Part shown: positions 28,716-36,781 of the stretch, piece by piece
Layout of the letters: each line of letters begins with the position of its first letter
Numbering within the stretch: the first letter of the stretch is position 1
Source of the DNA: Bacteroidia bacterium
GTDB taxonomy: Bacteria; Bacteroidota; Bacteroidia; JADZBD01
Direction: 5' to 3'
Length of the DNA: 64,000 nucleotides
Assembly: GCA_020054095.1 (NCBI GenBank)
Contig: JAGVMA010000031.1
Span: forward strand, 86,956-150,955
Notes under the pieces: model-generated
The model's input: only the letters and a program-made list of their open reading frames with translations
What the model was told of the DNA's origin: nothing
Database searches by the model: none
Made by a program: the position numbers and the translations under genes

Positions 28716-29188
28716 ATTGCAAGCATTTTAATTGCCGTTACTGCAGCTTCCGCACCTTTATTACCATGTTTGCCTCCTGAGCGTGCCATTGCTTGTTGCA
28801 TATTTTCGGTAGTAAGTACTCCGAAAATTATAGGTTTATTATACACCACATTTAAAGTAGTGATGCCATGTGCCACTGCGGTGCAAATAAAATCGAAATG
28901 GCGCGTTTCGCCCTGAATAACACTGCCAAGGCAAATAACAGCATCAATGTTTTTTTTCATCGCTAATTTTTGTGCGCCAAGTGTAAGTTCAAAGCTACCG
29001 GGCACATTTATCCGGTTAATGTTTTTTTCTTTAGCACCGTTTTTTAAAAGTGTATCCACGCATCCATTGTATAATGCTTCTGTAACTTCCTCATTCCATT
29101 CTGAAACTACAATGCCAAAGCGCATTTGTTTTGCTGATGGAATCACAGCTTTATTAAAACTCGATAAATTTTTCTTTTTTGCTCCCAT
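28712..29188 (-). CDS. ribH: 6,7-dimethyl-8-ribityllumazine synthase
   Basis: 158 aa. FGIVVSEWNEEVTEALYNG, the substrate loop VPGSFELTLGAQKLA and GSVIQGETRHFDFIC with the catalytic His are all intact. It joins 5-amino-6-ribitylaminouracil and 3,4-dihydroxybutanone phosphate in riboflavin synthesis, as an oligomeric cage. It follows the TPR gene by 28 bp on the same strand. Confidence 0.95.
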   Translation of the reverse strand: MGAKKKNLSSFNKAVIPSAKQMRFGIVVSEWNEEVTEALYNGCVDTLLKNGAKEKNINRINVPGSFELTLGAQKLAMKKNIDAVICLGSVIQGETRHFDFICTAVAHGITTLNVVYNKPIIFGVLTTENMQQAMARSGGKHGNKGAEAAVTAIKMLAI

Positions 29189-29216
29189 AAATTAACCGGA
29201 AATAAAAAGCCGGATA

Positions 29217-29900
29217 TTATTCTATTCCGGCTTTAGCTTTTGCGTATGCAATGTATTTGTCCATTTCTTTTCCGTCTCGCGAATCAGGAAAATCTGATTT
29301 TATTTGCTCGTACACTTTTAATGCTTCTTTAAAATCGTTTTTCTCTTCGTAAGCTTTTGCTGCTTTCATTAAAAAAGTGGGCGTAGTAAATTGATTACGA
29401 TTCATATTGGCAGCTTTTATGTAATACGAAACAGCATCATCTGTTTTGCCAAGTTCCATGTGTGCATCGCCTATGGCTGATACGGAAATTGGACCAAGGT
29501 AATTGTCTTTCGCATCAAATGAACCTAACTCGTCAATCGCTTCTTCGTATTTTCCTGTGCCCAAATAGCTGATACCTAAATAATAGTGTGCTAAGTTACC
29601 CGATGGTGTAGAGCCATATTTATCAACTATTTCTTCTAAACCAAGATGTTCACCATCGCCAGCAATTGCTTTGTTTAATGAATCTTGTTCAAAATAGCGC
29701 TCAGCCCAAAATATTTCTTGCTGCGCTTCCGCTTCAAGAGGTTCTACATAATATTTCTGATAACCGAAATATCCGGCCACGGCAACTAAAATGCCTCCTA
29801 ATATAATTGAAATACTTTTTTTGTTGCTTTGCACATACTCCTCAGTTCGGCTAAAACTTTGCTGAATATCTACAATAGGTTCGTCTTTTTGTTCAGACAT
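29217..29900 (-). CDS. Membrane-anchored TPR protein
   Basis: 227 aa. An N-terminal cytoplasmic segment, one membrane helix (SISIILGGILVAVAGYFGY, about residues 29-47) and then TPR-like helices (LAHYYLGISYLGTGKYEEAI; IGDAHMELGKTDDAVSYYIKA; KAAKAYEEKNDFKEALKVYE). This is a YfgM-like layout: a membrane-tethered scaffold, possibly a chaperone. It is preceded by a good Bacteroidota promoter (29922-29951). The ribH-TPR-recF neighbourhood is familiar in this phylum. Confidence 0.85.
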   Translation of the reverse strand: MSEQKDEPIVDIQQSFSRTEEYVQSNKKSISIILGGILVAVAGYFGYQKYYVEPLEAEAQQEIFWAERYFEQDSLNKAIAGDGEHLGLEEIVDKYGSTPSGNLAHYYLGISYLGTGKYEEAIDELGSFDAKDNYLGPISVSAIGDAHMELGKTDDAVSYYIKAANMNRNQFTTPTFLMKAAKAYEEKNDFKEALKVYEQIKSDFPDSRDGKEMDKYIAYAKAKAGIE

Positions 29901-29921
29901 GATTTAATTTTTTAAGAGGTG

Positions 29922-29951
29922 CAAAAATAGTACTTTTTTATTGGTGGGCAA
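29922..29951 (-). promoter_or_regulatory. Bacteroidota promoter of the TPR-ribH unit
   Basis: On the minus strand, TTG (29949-29951) lies 19 bp upstream of TATTTTTG (29922-29929), matching the -33 TTG / 19-21 bp / -7 TAnnTTTG consensus. Confidence 0.65.
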
Positions 29952-29968
29952 ATCTATACCTTTAAACC

Positions 29969-31072
29969 GTGCATCTGCAAAAACTATCGTTAATTAACTT
30001 TAAAAACCACCAGCAGGCCGATTTGGACTTTACCGATACCGTGAATTGCTTTACCGGTAACAATGGCAGTGGCAAAACCAATTTACTTGATGCGATTTAC
30101 TATTTGGCGCTAACCAAAAGCTTTTTTAATCCTATTGATAGCCAAAATATAAGCCACGACCAGCCTTTTTTTGTGATACAGGGTACTTTTAAAAGTAAAG
30201 AGGAGGATATTGATATTTATTGCGGAGTTAAAAAAGGGATGAAAAAAGCATTTAAGCGGAATAAAAGAGAATACCAGCGTTTGTCCGAACACATCGGGCA
30301 ATTTCCTTGTGTGATGGTTTCTCCTGCTGACAATGAGCTAATATACGAAGGTAGTGATGAGCGCAGAAAATTTGTGGACGGTATTTTATCACAGATTGAT
30401 AGTGATTACTTAGAAAAATTAATGATATATAATAAAGCACTTGCACAGCGCAATGCTTTGCTTGGCCACTTTTACGAAACCAATAGTTTTGATGGCGAGC
30501 AACTCGAAATCTGGGACATACAAATGGAAAACAGCGGCAATATTATTTACGAAAAAAGAAAAGAATTTATTGCTCGCTTCATACAGTTGTTTCGCAAACA
30601 TTATACCTATATATCTGGTGGGAGCGAAGTGGCCGATTTGCATTACGAGTCGCAATTACATGGTTCTTCATTAAGCACACTCTTGTCATCCGCATTGCGA
30701 AAAGATACCGTTGCGGGCTATACATCCGTAGGCATTCATAAAGATGATATTGAGTTTAAGTTGGGTGATTATTCGCTGAAAAAATATGGTTCGCAGGGGC
30801 AACAAAAATCAATGCTTATTGCATTGCGTCTTGCCCAGTTCGATATTATAAAAGAACACAAGGGCATAAACCCTATTTTATTGCTCGATGATATTTATGA
30901 CAAGCTTGATGATTCTAGGGTGCAGAAGCTTATGGAACTCGTAAGTAGTAATCATTTCGGGCAAATTTTTTTAACAGATACCGGCACCGAGCGTGTGAAA
31001 TACGCATTCAATAAAATAAATGTAAAGCATAAAGTTTTTGTAATAGATGCCGAACAAATAAAAAGCGCATAG
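29969..31072 (+). CDS. recF: DNA replication and repair protein RecF
   Basis: 367 aa with a GTG start at 29969 (HLQKLSLINFKNH). Walker A is GNNGSGKTNLLDAIYYL, and the C-terminal signature YGSQGQQKSMLIALRL and Walker B ILLLDDIYDKLDD complete the ABC/SMC-like ATPase. It binds ssDNA-dsDNA gaps to load RecA with RecOR. The stop codon is built into the stem of the terminator that follows. Confidence 0.95.
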   Translation: MHLQKLSLINFKNHQQADLDFTDTVNCFTGNNGSGKTNLLDAIYYLALTKSFFNPIDSQNISHDQPFFVIQGTFKSKEEDIDIYCGVKKGMKKAFKRNKREYQRLSEHIGQFPCVMVSPADNELIYEGSDERRKFVDGILSQIDSDYLEKLMIYNKALAQRNALLGHFYETNSFDGEQLEIWDIQMENSGNIIYEKRKEFIARFIQLFRKHYTYISGGSEVADLHYESQLHGSSLSTLLSSALRKDTVAGYTSVGIHKDDIEFKLGDYSLKKYGSQGQQKSMLIALRLAQFDIIKEHKGINPILLLDDIYDKLDDSRVQKLMELVSSNHFGQIFLTDTGTERVKYAFNKINVKHKVFVIDAEQIKSA

Positions 31073-31095
31073 TTTTTTCTATGCGCTTTTTATTT
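31061..31095. terminator. Bidirectional terminator between recF and the T9SS gene
   Basis: A perfect 12-bp stem AAAAGCGCATAG / CTATGCGCTTTT (31061-31072 and 31079-31090) with a TTTTTT loop and flanking A and T runs on both sides. It serves recF and the convergent gene at 31110. Confidence 0.9.
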
Positions 31096-31109
31096 TAGAG
31101 AAACTGTTT

Positions 31110-32093
31110 TTACTTTGTTTTAATAATTTTTTGGGCAAGTATTTTGTTACCGTCATTGGTAAATCCATCAATATAATAAACGCCCGGTGGCAAATGTGAA
31201 ATATTAAGTGTTGTACCCGATGCAGATAGGTTTTCAACTTCGGAGATAAGCACTTGGCCTAATTGGTTTTTTATTTGTAGTGTAACATTGTTATAATAAT
31301 TTGCTTGCGAATAAATGGTGAGCTCGTTTACTGCCGGATTGGGATATAGAACAAAAACTTCGGCAGCACTATTTTCGCCAATACTTGAGCTAATGGGCGA
31401 AAAACGATAAATGGTGCCATTAGCCGGTGTACCCGAAATAAATAGAAATGGGTTAATAGGTGAGCTAATACTGTTCGCAGTTGCTGCCGATGGTGTTCCT
31501 GTTAACATCATGCCGGCATCAAGCATGTTTGTATTTACATTGTATTTTATAGGGCCTATACCTGCACCTGTTTCGCCACTATATGATGCACCATTGGTAA
31601 CAGAATTTTGCCCGATATGCACTTCCATGATATTTGAAGTTTCGTATAACCAAAGCTGAAATGAAATATAGTCCATCTCATTAGTGTCATCATAAAAACC
31701 GGCATTGCGCCATTCGCATTTGAAGATGCGACTTCCCACTGTGCCCGTTGTAAGGTATGATATTGGTGATTGACTCACACCACTGCCATAACCTCTGTCA
31801 AGTAAATCGGCTAAAAATACACTACCTGCATTCAAGTAAGGAATAGTAGTGGATGTGTCGTGCAAAAAATAAGAATCGGTTATGAAAATAGAATTAAATG
31901 TTTGCTGAAACATGCTAAAGTTAAAACCGAGTGGTATTTGAGCTATGTCATCGTCCCATTCTTGACCTTGGTTTACCGATATGCTTCCGGTTAAGTTGGT
32001 GTATGTTCCGGTTGTTTGAGTAAACGTGTACGTTTGAGCATTAGCGCTTAATATAGTTGCCGCAATAAAAAAGGGGAGTAGTTTTAGTTTCAT
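31110..32093 (-). CDS. Secreted protein with T9SS type A sorting domain
   Basis: 327 aa. A signal peptide (KLKLLPFFIAATILSANAQ) is followed by a beta-rich domain (about 25-230) and a C-terminal sorting domain of about 75 aa: VFVLYPNPAVNELTI, ISHLPPGVYYIDGF and QKIIKTK. This tail directs export through the type IX system and cell-surface attachment or release. The middle domain resembles the all-beta, secreted-protein folds common in Bacteroidota but I cannot name it. Confidence 0.85.
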   Translation of the reverse strand: MKLKLLPFFIAATILSANAQTYTFTQTTGTYTNLTGSISVNQGQEWDDDIAQIPLGFNFSMFQQTFNSIFITDSYFLHDTSTTIPYLNAGSVFLADLLDRGYGSGVSQSPISYLTTGTVGSRIFKCEWRNAGFYDDTNEMDYISFQLWLYETSNIMEVHIGQNSVTNGASYSGETGAGIGPIKYNVNTNMLDAGMMLTGTPSAATANSISSPINPFLFISGTPANGTIYRFSPISSSIGENSAAEVFVLYPNPAVNELTIYSQANYYNNVTLQIKNQLGQVLISEVENLSASGTTLNISHLPPGVYYIDGFTNDGNKILAQKIIKTK

Positions 32094-32153
32094 TTTTTGT
32101 TTTTTATCAAATTTAAAATAATAACAATATTTTATGAAATTTATTGTGTGAGT

Positions 32154-33446
32154 TTATAAAGCAGGTAATACTTTTCCTTTTACTTCGCCAAATCCCACTC
32201 GCACACCATTTTTTTCGGCATAGCCGCGGATAATTACTGTATCGCCATCGTTTATAAACTTTCGCTCGCTGCCATCAGCCATTTTTAGTGGTTTTGTGCC
32301 GCGCCAACTGAGCTCAAGCATTGAGCCATAACTGTTTTCTGTTGGCCCCGAAATAGTTCCTGATGCCATCATATCGCCCACATTAATATTGCAACCATTT
32401 ACAGTGTGGTGAGCAAGTTGTTGCTCCATGGTCCAGTACATAAATTTATAATTGCTTTCGCAGATTTTTGTTTCTGTACAGTTTTCGGGTTGCAAATAAA
32501 CTTGCAGATTTATGTCAATGTTTTTAATGCCTTCGTATTTTAAATAAGGTAATACTTCGGGTGTTTGTTTATATCCTTCCACTCTAAATGGCTTCAAAGC
32601 ATCTATTGTTACAACCCAAGGCGATACGGATGAGCAAAAGTTTTTTGCCAAAAAAGGGCCAAGCGGAACATATTCCCATGTTTGAATATCGCGTGCACTC
32701 CAGTCGTTAAAAAGCACCATGCCGAAAATATAATCTGTTGCTTCGGCTGTAGAAATACTTTTACCCATTTCAGTTTGCTTGCCAATTATAAAAGCAGTTT
32801 CTAATTCAAAATCCATTAGCTTAGATGCTCCAAAAATGGGTTGCTGCTCTTTTGGTGGTTTTTGTAATTGATCGGGCGGTAAGTTTTGCCCTTTAGGGCG
32901 ATGAAAATTTGTGCCACTTACTACAATTGACGATGCCCTGCCATGATAGCCCACCGGCAAATGTTTCCAGTTGGGCAGCAAAGCATTTTCAGGGTCGCGA
33001 AACATTTTGCCAACATTAGTTGCATGATCAATGCTCGAATAAAAATCGGTGTAATCACCTATGCGTACTGGCAAAAGCATTTCAGCATCACTTTGTTTTA
33101 TTAAAATGGCAGGGTGTAAATCTTTGTTTTCTTTTATTGCAGTATTATCTGCCGATAAAATTTCGGCAATCTTAGCGCGAACAGCTTTTGTTTTTTCTTT
33201 ACCTAATGCAATAAAATTATTTAACTGCGGCTGAGCAAATACCGAATTTTCTATTTTAAAATCGGCAAACAAACCTTTTTCGGCACATGCCTGTAAGTCT
33301 AAAATATATTCGCCAATGGCAGTGCCAAGCCTTGGACTCCGGTTTTTTGTTTTAAAAATTCCAAAAGGTAAATTCTGAATCGGAAAATCGCAGTTGGATT
33401 TTACTTCTATCCACGATTTTAATTTTGGGTCGTTCGGGTTAATCAT
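32154..33446 (-). CDS. fahA: Fumarylacetoacetase
   Basis: 430 aa from MINPNDPKLKSWIEV; an in-frame start at 33467 would overlap the dnaX tail and is not preferred. Family blocks: DYTDFYSSIDHATNVGKMFR, PVGYHGRASSIVVSG, FELETAFIIGKQ, LFNDWSARDIQTWEYVPLG and SGTISGPTENSYGSMLEL, with metal-binding Asp/Glu residues conserved. It hydrolyses 4-fumarylacetoacetate to fumarate and acetoacetate, the last step of tyrosine and homogentisate breakdown. Other pathway genes are not in the window. Confidence 0.95.
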   Translation of the reverse strand: MINPNDPKLKSWIEVKSNCDFPIQNLPFGIFKTKNRSPRLGTAIGEYILDLQACAEKGLFADFKIENSVFAQPQLNNFIALGKEKTKAVRAKIAEILSADNTAIKENKDLHPAILIKQSDAEMLLPVRIGDYTDFYSSIDHATNVGKMFRDPENALLPNWKHLPVGYHGRASSIVVSGTNFHRPKGQNLPPDQLQKPPKEQQPIFGASKLMDFELETAFIIGKQTEMGKSISTAEATDYIFGMVLFNDWSARDIQTWEYVPLGPFLAKNFCSSVSPWVVTIDALKPFRVEGYKQTPEVLPYLKYEGIKNIDINLQVYLQPENCTETKICESNYKFMYWTMEQQLAHHTVNGCNINVGDMMASGTISGPTENSYGSMLELSWRGTKPLKMADGSERKFINDGDTVIIRGYAEKNGVRVGFGEVKGKVLPAL

Positions 33447-33456
33447 AATAATGTTC

Positions 33457-34089
33457 TTAATAATCAATATCTAAGTCAAAACTTTGTTTTAGTTTTTGTA
33501 TTGCCGGATTTTTTTCAACCAAGCGCTTGTATTTATCAGATGTTGTGTAGAGTTTAACGCCTTCAATGTTTTCAGCAACCACAATTTTTAATTGCACGGT
33601 GGTGTTTTTCAGTTCTTGTCTTAAAAATCTCATCATGTCAATTTTTTCTTCATTTAGCTGTTCTTCTAAAACTTTATTAGGTACAGTAAATTTTATTTCG
33701 GCAGTGCTAGTTATAACGGGCTTATTGTTTTGCATCATGCTGTATAAATTCGCTTTCTTTTTGCTTTTCATCACTTCGGCAAACTTTCCCCAGGCATTGT
33801 TTAATTGCTCTTGGGTAAATTCATTTGTTTGTTTTTCAATGCCCTCGCTTATCTCAATATCGGTTTTGTTATCCTCATTATTAGTTGCCGTACCGGTGCT
33901 TCGCGATTGATTTTTATTCAGCAGTCCGTTTATTGAAAGGCCTGTTTTAATTGTGTCAATATGTTTTTTGGTAACTGCAGTTTTCTCTAGCCCATCCTTT
34001 TGTGTAACGTAAGTTTTTATTGGCTCTTCTGCTTTAACAGGGTCATTCACCACCACTCCATTAAGAGTGGGTGGCTTAATAATTAAGTT
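33457..34089 (-). CDS. dnaX: DnaX tau-like C-terminal extension (+1/-2 frame)
   Basis: About 210 codons open in the +1 (equivalently -2) frame of dnaX, running directly out of the A11 tract (codons AAC TTA ATT ATT ...). Its C-terminal part has FTQEQLNNAWGKFAEVMKSK, then VPNKVLEEQLNEEK and MMRFLRQELKNT, the usual C-terminal half of Bacteroidota DnaX, which contacts the polymerase alpha subunit and helicase. A GTG at 34056 could start a separate protein, but the homology continues from DnaX. If joined by loss of one A, the product is about 582 aa. It is either a programmed slippage product, an assembly homopolymer error or a frameshift. Confidence 0.75.
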   Translation of the reverse strand, partial: NLIIKPPTLNGVVVNDPVKAEEPIKTYVTQKDGLEKTAVTKKHIDTIKTGLSINGLLNKNQSRSTGTATNNEDNKTDIEISEGIEKQTNEFTQEQLNNAWGKFAEVMKSKKKANLYSMMQNNKPVITSTAEIKFTVPNKVLEEQLNEEKIDMMRFLRQELKNTTVQLKIVVAENIEGVKLYTTSDKYKRLVEKNPAIQKLKQSFDLDIDY

Positions 34090-35206
34090 TTTTTTTTTCT
34101 TCCTCAGCGGGAAGTGATTTTAATGAAGCCATTTGCATAAGGGCTAACTCTACAAGCAGGCGTGAGTTTTTAGATGCTTTGTAGTTTAATTCTGTTTTAC
34201 TGCAAATGTTTAGCGATTTTAGAATAAATTGAATATCGCAGCGTGCTGCTTGTTCGCTGTATTTTGCTTTCACGCTTTTGCTTTTTTCCATCAGGTGAAT
34301 AGTTTGTGCATCGTGGCACACCATAATATCACGCAAGTGCTCGGCTAATCCTGCTATAAAAATGTGGCCATCAAATCCTTTCACAATTATTTCGTTAAAA
34401 GTTAAGAGTGCAGCAGGTATATCGGCTTTAAGCAATGCATCGGTAATTTTAAAATAGTAATCGTAATCAAGCACATTAAGATTTTCGATTACGGCATTGT
34501 ACGTTAAATTATTGCCCGAGAAAGTAACCAATTGGTCAAATACGGAACAGGCATCGCGCATACCGCCATCTGCCTTTTGGGCAATAACGTGTAGTGCTTC
34601 AGGCTCGGTCGTTACGGCTTCGTTGGTTGCTATAAATTGCAGTTGGCTAACTATATCATCAAGTTTTATTCGCCCGAAATCAAAAATTTGGCAGCGCGAA
34701 AGTATGGTGGGAATAATTTTATGCTTTTCGGTTGTGGCTAATATAAAGATGGCGTGTTTTGGTGGCTCTTCCAATGTTTTTAAAAATGCATTGAATGCAG
34801 CAGTGCTTAGCATGTGAACTTCATCAATGATGTACACTTTGTAGTTCCCTAATTGCGGAGCAAAATTTACTTGGCTAATTAATGTGCGAATATCATCCAC
34901 AGAATTATTAGAAGCGGCATCTAACTCGAAAAAATTAAGTGAACTGCCCTCGTTAAAACTTACGCAACTCTCACATTTATCACATGCTTCAAAATCGGCA
35001 GTAATAGCCGAGCAATTAATTGTTTTCGCTAAAATGCGTGCACAGGTAGTTTTCCCCACACCGCGTGGGCCACAAAACAAATACGCTTGCGAAAGGTGTT
35101 TGTTTTTGATAGCATTTTTAAGAGTGGTGGTAATACCTTGCTGGCCAACAACTGTGTTAAAAGTTGCCGGACGATACTTGCGTGCTGATACTACAAAATC
35201 ACTCAT
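34076..35206 (-). CDS. dnaX: DNA polymerase III gamma/tau subunit, gamma-length ORF
   Basis: 376 aa. The AAA+ clamp-loader domain has Walker A GPRGVGKTTCARILA, a zinc module (CDKCESC), Walker B IIDEVHML, sensor ATTEKHKIIPTILSRC and KADGGMRDACSVFDQ. It loads the beta clamp at replication forks. The frame runs through an 11-A tract and stops three codons later (K K K L N Y stop), while the tau half lies in another frame, so only the gamma-length protein is encoded in frame 0. The start is 2 bp after a 39-aa lipoprotein gene. Confidence 0.93.
   Translation of the reverse strand: MSDFVVSARKYRPATFNTVVGQQGITTTLKNAIKNKHLSQAYLFCGPRGVGKTTCARILAKTINCSAITADFEACDKCESCVSFNEGSSLNFFELDAASNNSVDDIRTLISQVNFAPQLGNYKVYIIDEVHMLSTAAFNAFLKTLEEPPKHAIFILATTEKHKIIPTILSRCQIFDFGRIKLDDIVSQLQFIATNEAVTTEPEALHVIAQKADGGMRDACSVFDQLVTFSGNNLTYNAVIENLNVLDYDYYFKITDALLKADIPAALLTFNEIIVKGFDGHIFIAGLAEHLRDIMVCHDAQTIHLMEKSKSVKAKYSEQAARCDIQFILKSLNICSKTELNYKASKNSRLLVELALMQMASLKSLPAEEEKKKLNY
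34088..34098 (-). other. A11 slippery tract in dnaX
   Basis: Eleven consecutive A (minus strand) between the frame-0 codons GAA...CTT. A11 gives the gamma stop; A10 (or +1 shift) enters the tau frame; A12 (or -1 shift) gives K-T then TAA. dnaX frameshifting or slippage at A-rich tracts is established in E. coli and Thermus. Confidence 0.6.
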
Positions 35207-35208
35207 AA

Positions 35209-35328
35209 TTACATTGGGCCCATTTCGGTTTTTATTGAACGCTTGCCGTTACATTTTCGGTTTCTGCACGATACAAAAACACTTGCAATAGCACAAACGA
35301 TTAGCGTGTATAGAATAGCTTTTTTCAT
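35209..35328 (-). CDS. Tiny lipoprotein
   Basis: 39 aa, below the usual ORF cut-off. It starts MKKAILYTLIVCAIAS and has a lipobox-like SVFVSC with Cys21 as the lipidation site, followed by a very short basic, Cys-containing tail (RNRKCNGKRS). It ends 2 bp before dnaX and starts 5 bp after the end of the next gene upstream on this strand, so it fits an operon slot. Small Cys-tailed lipoproteins are common in Bacteroidota; the function is unknown. Confidence 0.6.
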   Translation of the reverse strand: MKKAILYTLIVCAIASVFVSCRNRKCNGKRSIKTEMGPM

Positions 35329-35333
35329 CTGTA

Positions 35334-36581
35334 TTACTTTATTTCTGCAATTTTATCGGCCATGTATTGACCTGATTTTAGTTTATCTACAATTTTAGAG
35401 AACGCATCAATAGTGTAATTCACATCTTCGAGGGTGTGAACCGCAGTAGGGATGAGGCGCAGGATAATCATTCCTTTAGGAACGACAGGATAAACAACCA
35501 TTGAGCAAAACACGTTAAAGTTTTCGCGTAGGTCAACTATCAAGTTTGTGGCTTCGGGTATTGATCCATTCATGTAAACAGGAGTTACGCACGAATTGGT
35601 ATCGCCAATTTCAAAGCCCGCTTTTTTCAGTCCCGATTGTAGTGCACTGGTAACTTCCCAAAGTTTATCTTTTAGTTGTGGTTGTGTGCGAATTAGTTCA
35701 AGTCTTTTTAGGGCACCTGCCACTAAAGGCAACGGTAACGATTTGGCAAATATTTGCGAACGCATATTGTAGCGCAAGTATTCCACAACTTGTGCTTCGC
35801 TCGAAATAAACCCGCCAATAAGCGCAAATGATTTTGCAAATGTTCCGAAATAAACATCTATTCCATCTTGGCAACCTTGTTCTTCGCCTGTGCCTGCACC
35901 GGTTTTGCCAAGTGTGCCTAAGCCATGCGCATCATCTACAAAAAGGCGGAACTTAAATTTCTTTTTTAGTTCAACTATCTCTTTCAGTTTACCTTGGTCG
36001 CCACGCATGCCAAAAACTCCTTCCGTGATAAGTAAAATAGCACCACCGGTTTCTTCGGCAAGTTTTGTTGCACGCTCCAATTGTTTTTCACAATCAGCAA
36101 TATCGTTGTGTTTAAATACATAGCGCTTGCCCATGTGTAAGCGCACACCATCTAATATACAAGCGTGGCTTTCGCCATCGTAAACTATTACATCGTGGCG
36201 GTCAACCAAGCAATCAATGGCTGATACCATTGCCTGGTAGCCGAAGTTACAAAGTATGGTTTCTTCTTTTTGTACAAGTTGCGATAGTCCTTTTTCTAAT
36301 TGTTCGTACAAATCGCTGTTGCCGCTCATCATGCGTGCACCCATTGGCATTGCTAAGCCAAATTGTGCTGCAGCATCGGCATCTGCCTTGCGAACTTCGG
36401 GGTGGTTTGCTAATCCTAAATAATTATTTAAACTCCAGTTAAGGCGTTTGCGGCCTCTAAAAATCATGTGTGGGGCAATATCGCCTTCTAATTTCGGGAA
36501 AGTGAAATAGCCATGCGATTCTTTTGCATGCATGCCAATAGGACCCCTGTTAGCTTTTATTTTTTCAAAAATATCGTTCAT
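35334..36581 (-). CDS. Alpha-oxoamine synthase family PLP enzyme (Kbl/SPT-like)
   Basis: 415 aa from MNDIFEKIKANRGP; an upstream in-frame ATG at 36605 gives a non-conserved tail. The family signatures are RLNWSLNNYLGLANHPEV, GARMMSGNSDLYEQLE, VDDAHGLGTLGKTGAG and the PLP-lysine motif GTFAKSFALIGGF. It condenses an acyl-CoA with an amino acid. Bacteroidota use relatives as serine palmitoyltransferase for sphingolipids, but Kbl (2-amino-3-ketobutyrate ligase) and BioF share these motifs, so the substrate is open. A TAAATTTG -7 element precedes it. Confidence 0.85.
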   Translation of the reverse strand: MNDIFEKIKANRGPIGMHAKESHGYFTFPKLEGDIAPHMIFRGRKRLNWSLNNYLGLANHPEVRKADADAAAQFGLAMPMGARMMSGNSDLYEQLEKGLSQLVQKEETILCNFGYQAMVSAIDCLVDRHDVIVYDGESHACILDGVRLHMGKRYVFKHNDIADCEKQLERATKLAEETGGAILLITEGVFGMRGDQGKLKEIVELKKKFKFRLFVDDAHGLGTLGKTGAGTGEEQGCQDGIDVYFGTFAKSFALIGGFISSEAQVVEYLRYNMRSQIFAKSLPLPLVAGALKRLELIRTQPQLKDKLWEVTSALQSGLKKAGFEIGDTNSCVTPVYMNGSIPEATNLIVDLRENFNVFCSMVVYPVVPKGMIILRLIPTAVHTLEDVNYTIDAFSKIVDKLKSGQYMADKIAEIK

Positions 36582-36602
36582 TCTGCTTGGTTTTATGATG
36601 TG

Positions 36603-36610
36603 CAAATTTA
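36603..36610 (-). promoter_or_regulatory. -7 element for the alpha-oxoamine synthase
   Basis: Minus strand reads TAAATTTG, matching TAnnTTTG, 21 bp before the ATG at 36581; no -33 TTG at the standard distance. Confidence 0.4.
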
Positions 36611-36781
36611 GTGGAATTAGCTAATTATTTTAAAGAACAAATTAACAAATTGCCAATCGTAGAGATAAATACCTTTTGTAATTCTGAGTGAAGAAAAGAA
36701 TGACAAGGTTCAACTTGCAAACACTGCAAAATATAACGTCCCGCTTTGTGGGCGAAACGTTTTTTCATTTTGAATTTTATT

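Noticed and set aside
33447..33467. Upstream start for fahA
   Set aside because: It overlaps the DnaX extension and adds seven residues before the conserved start.
36735..36766. Terminator-like hairpin before the adhesin gene end
   Set aside because: AACGT/ACGTT with a bulge and a T run points to the plus strand, but both flanking genes are on the minus strand.
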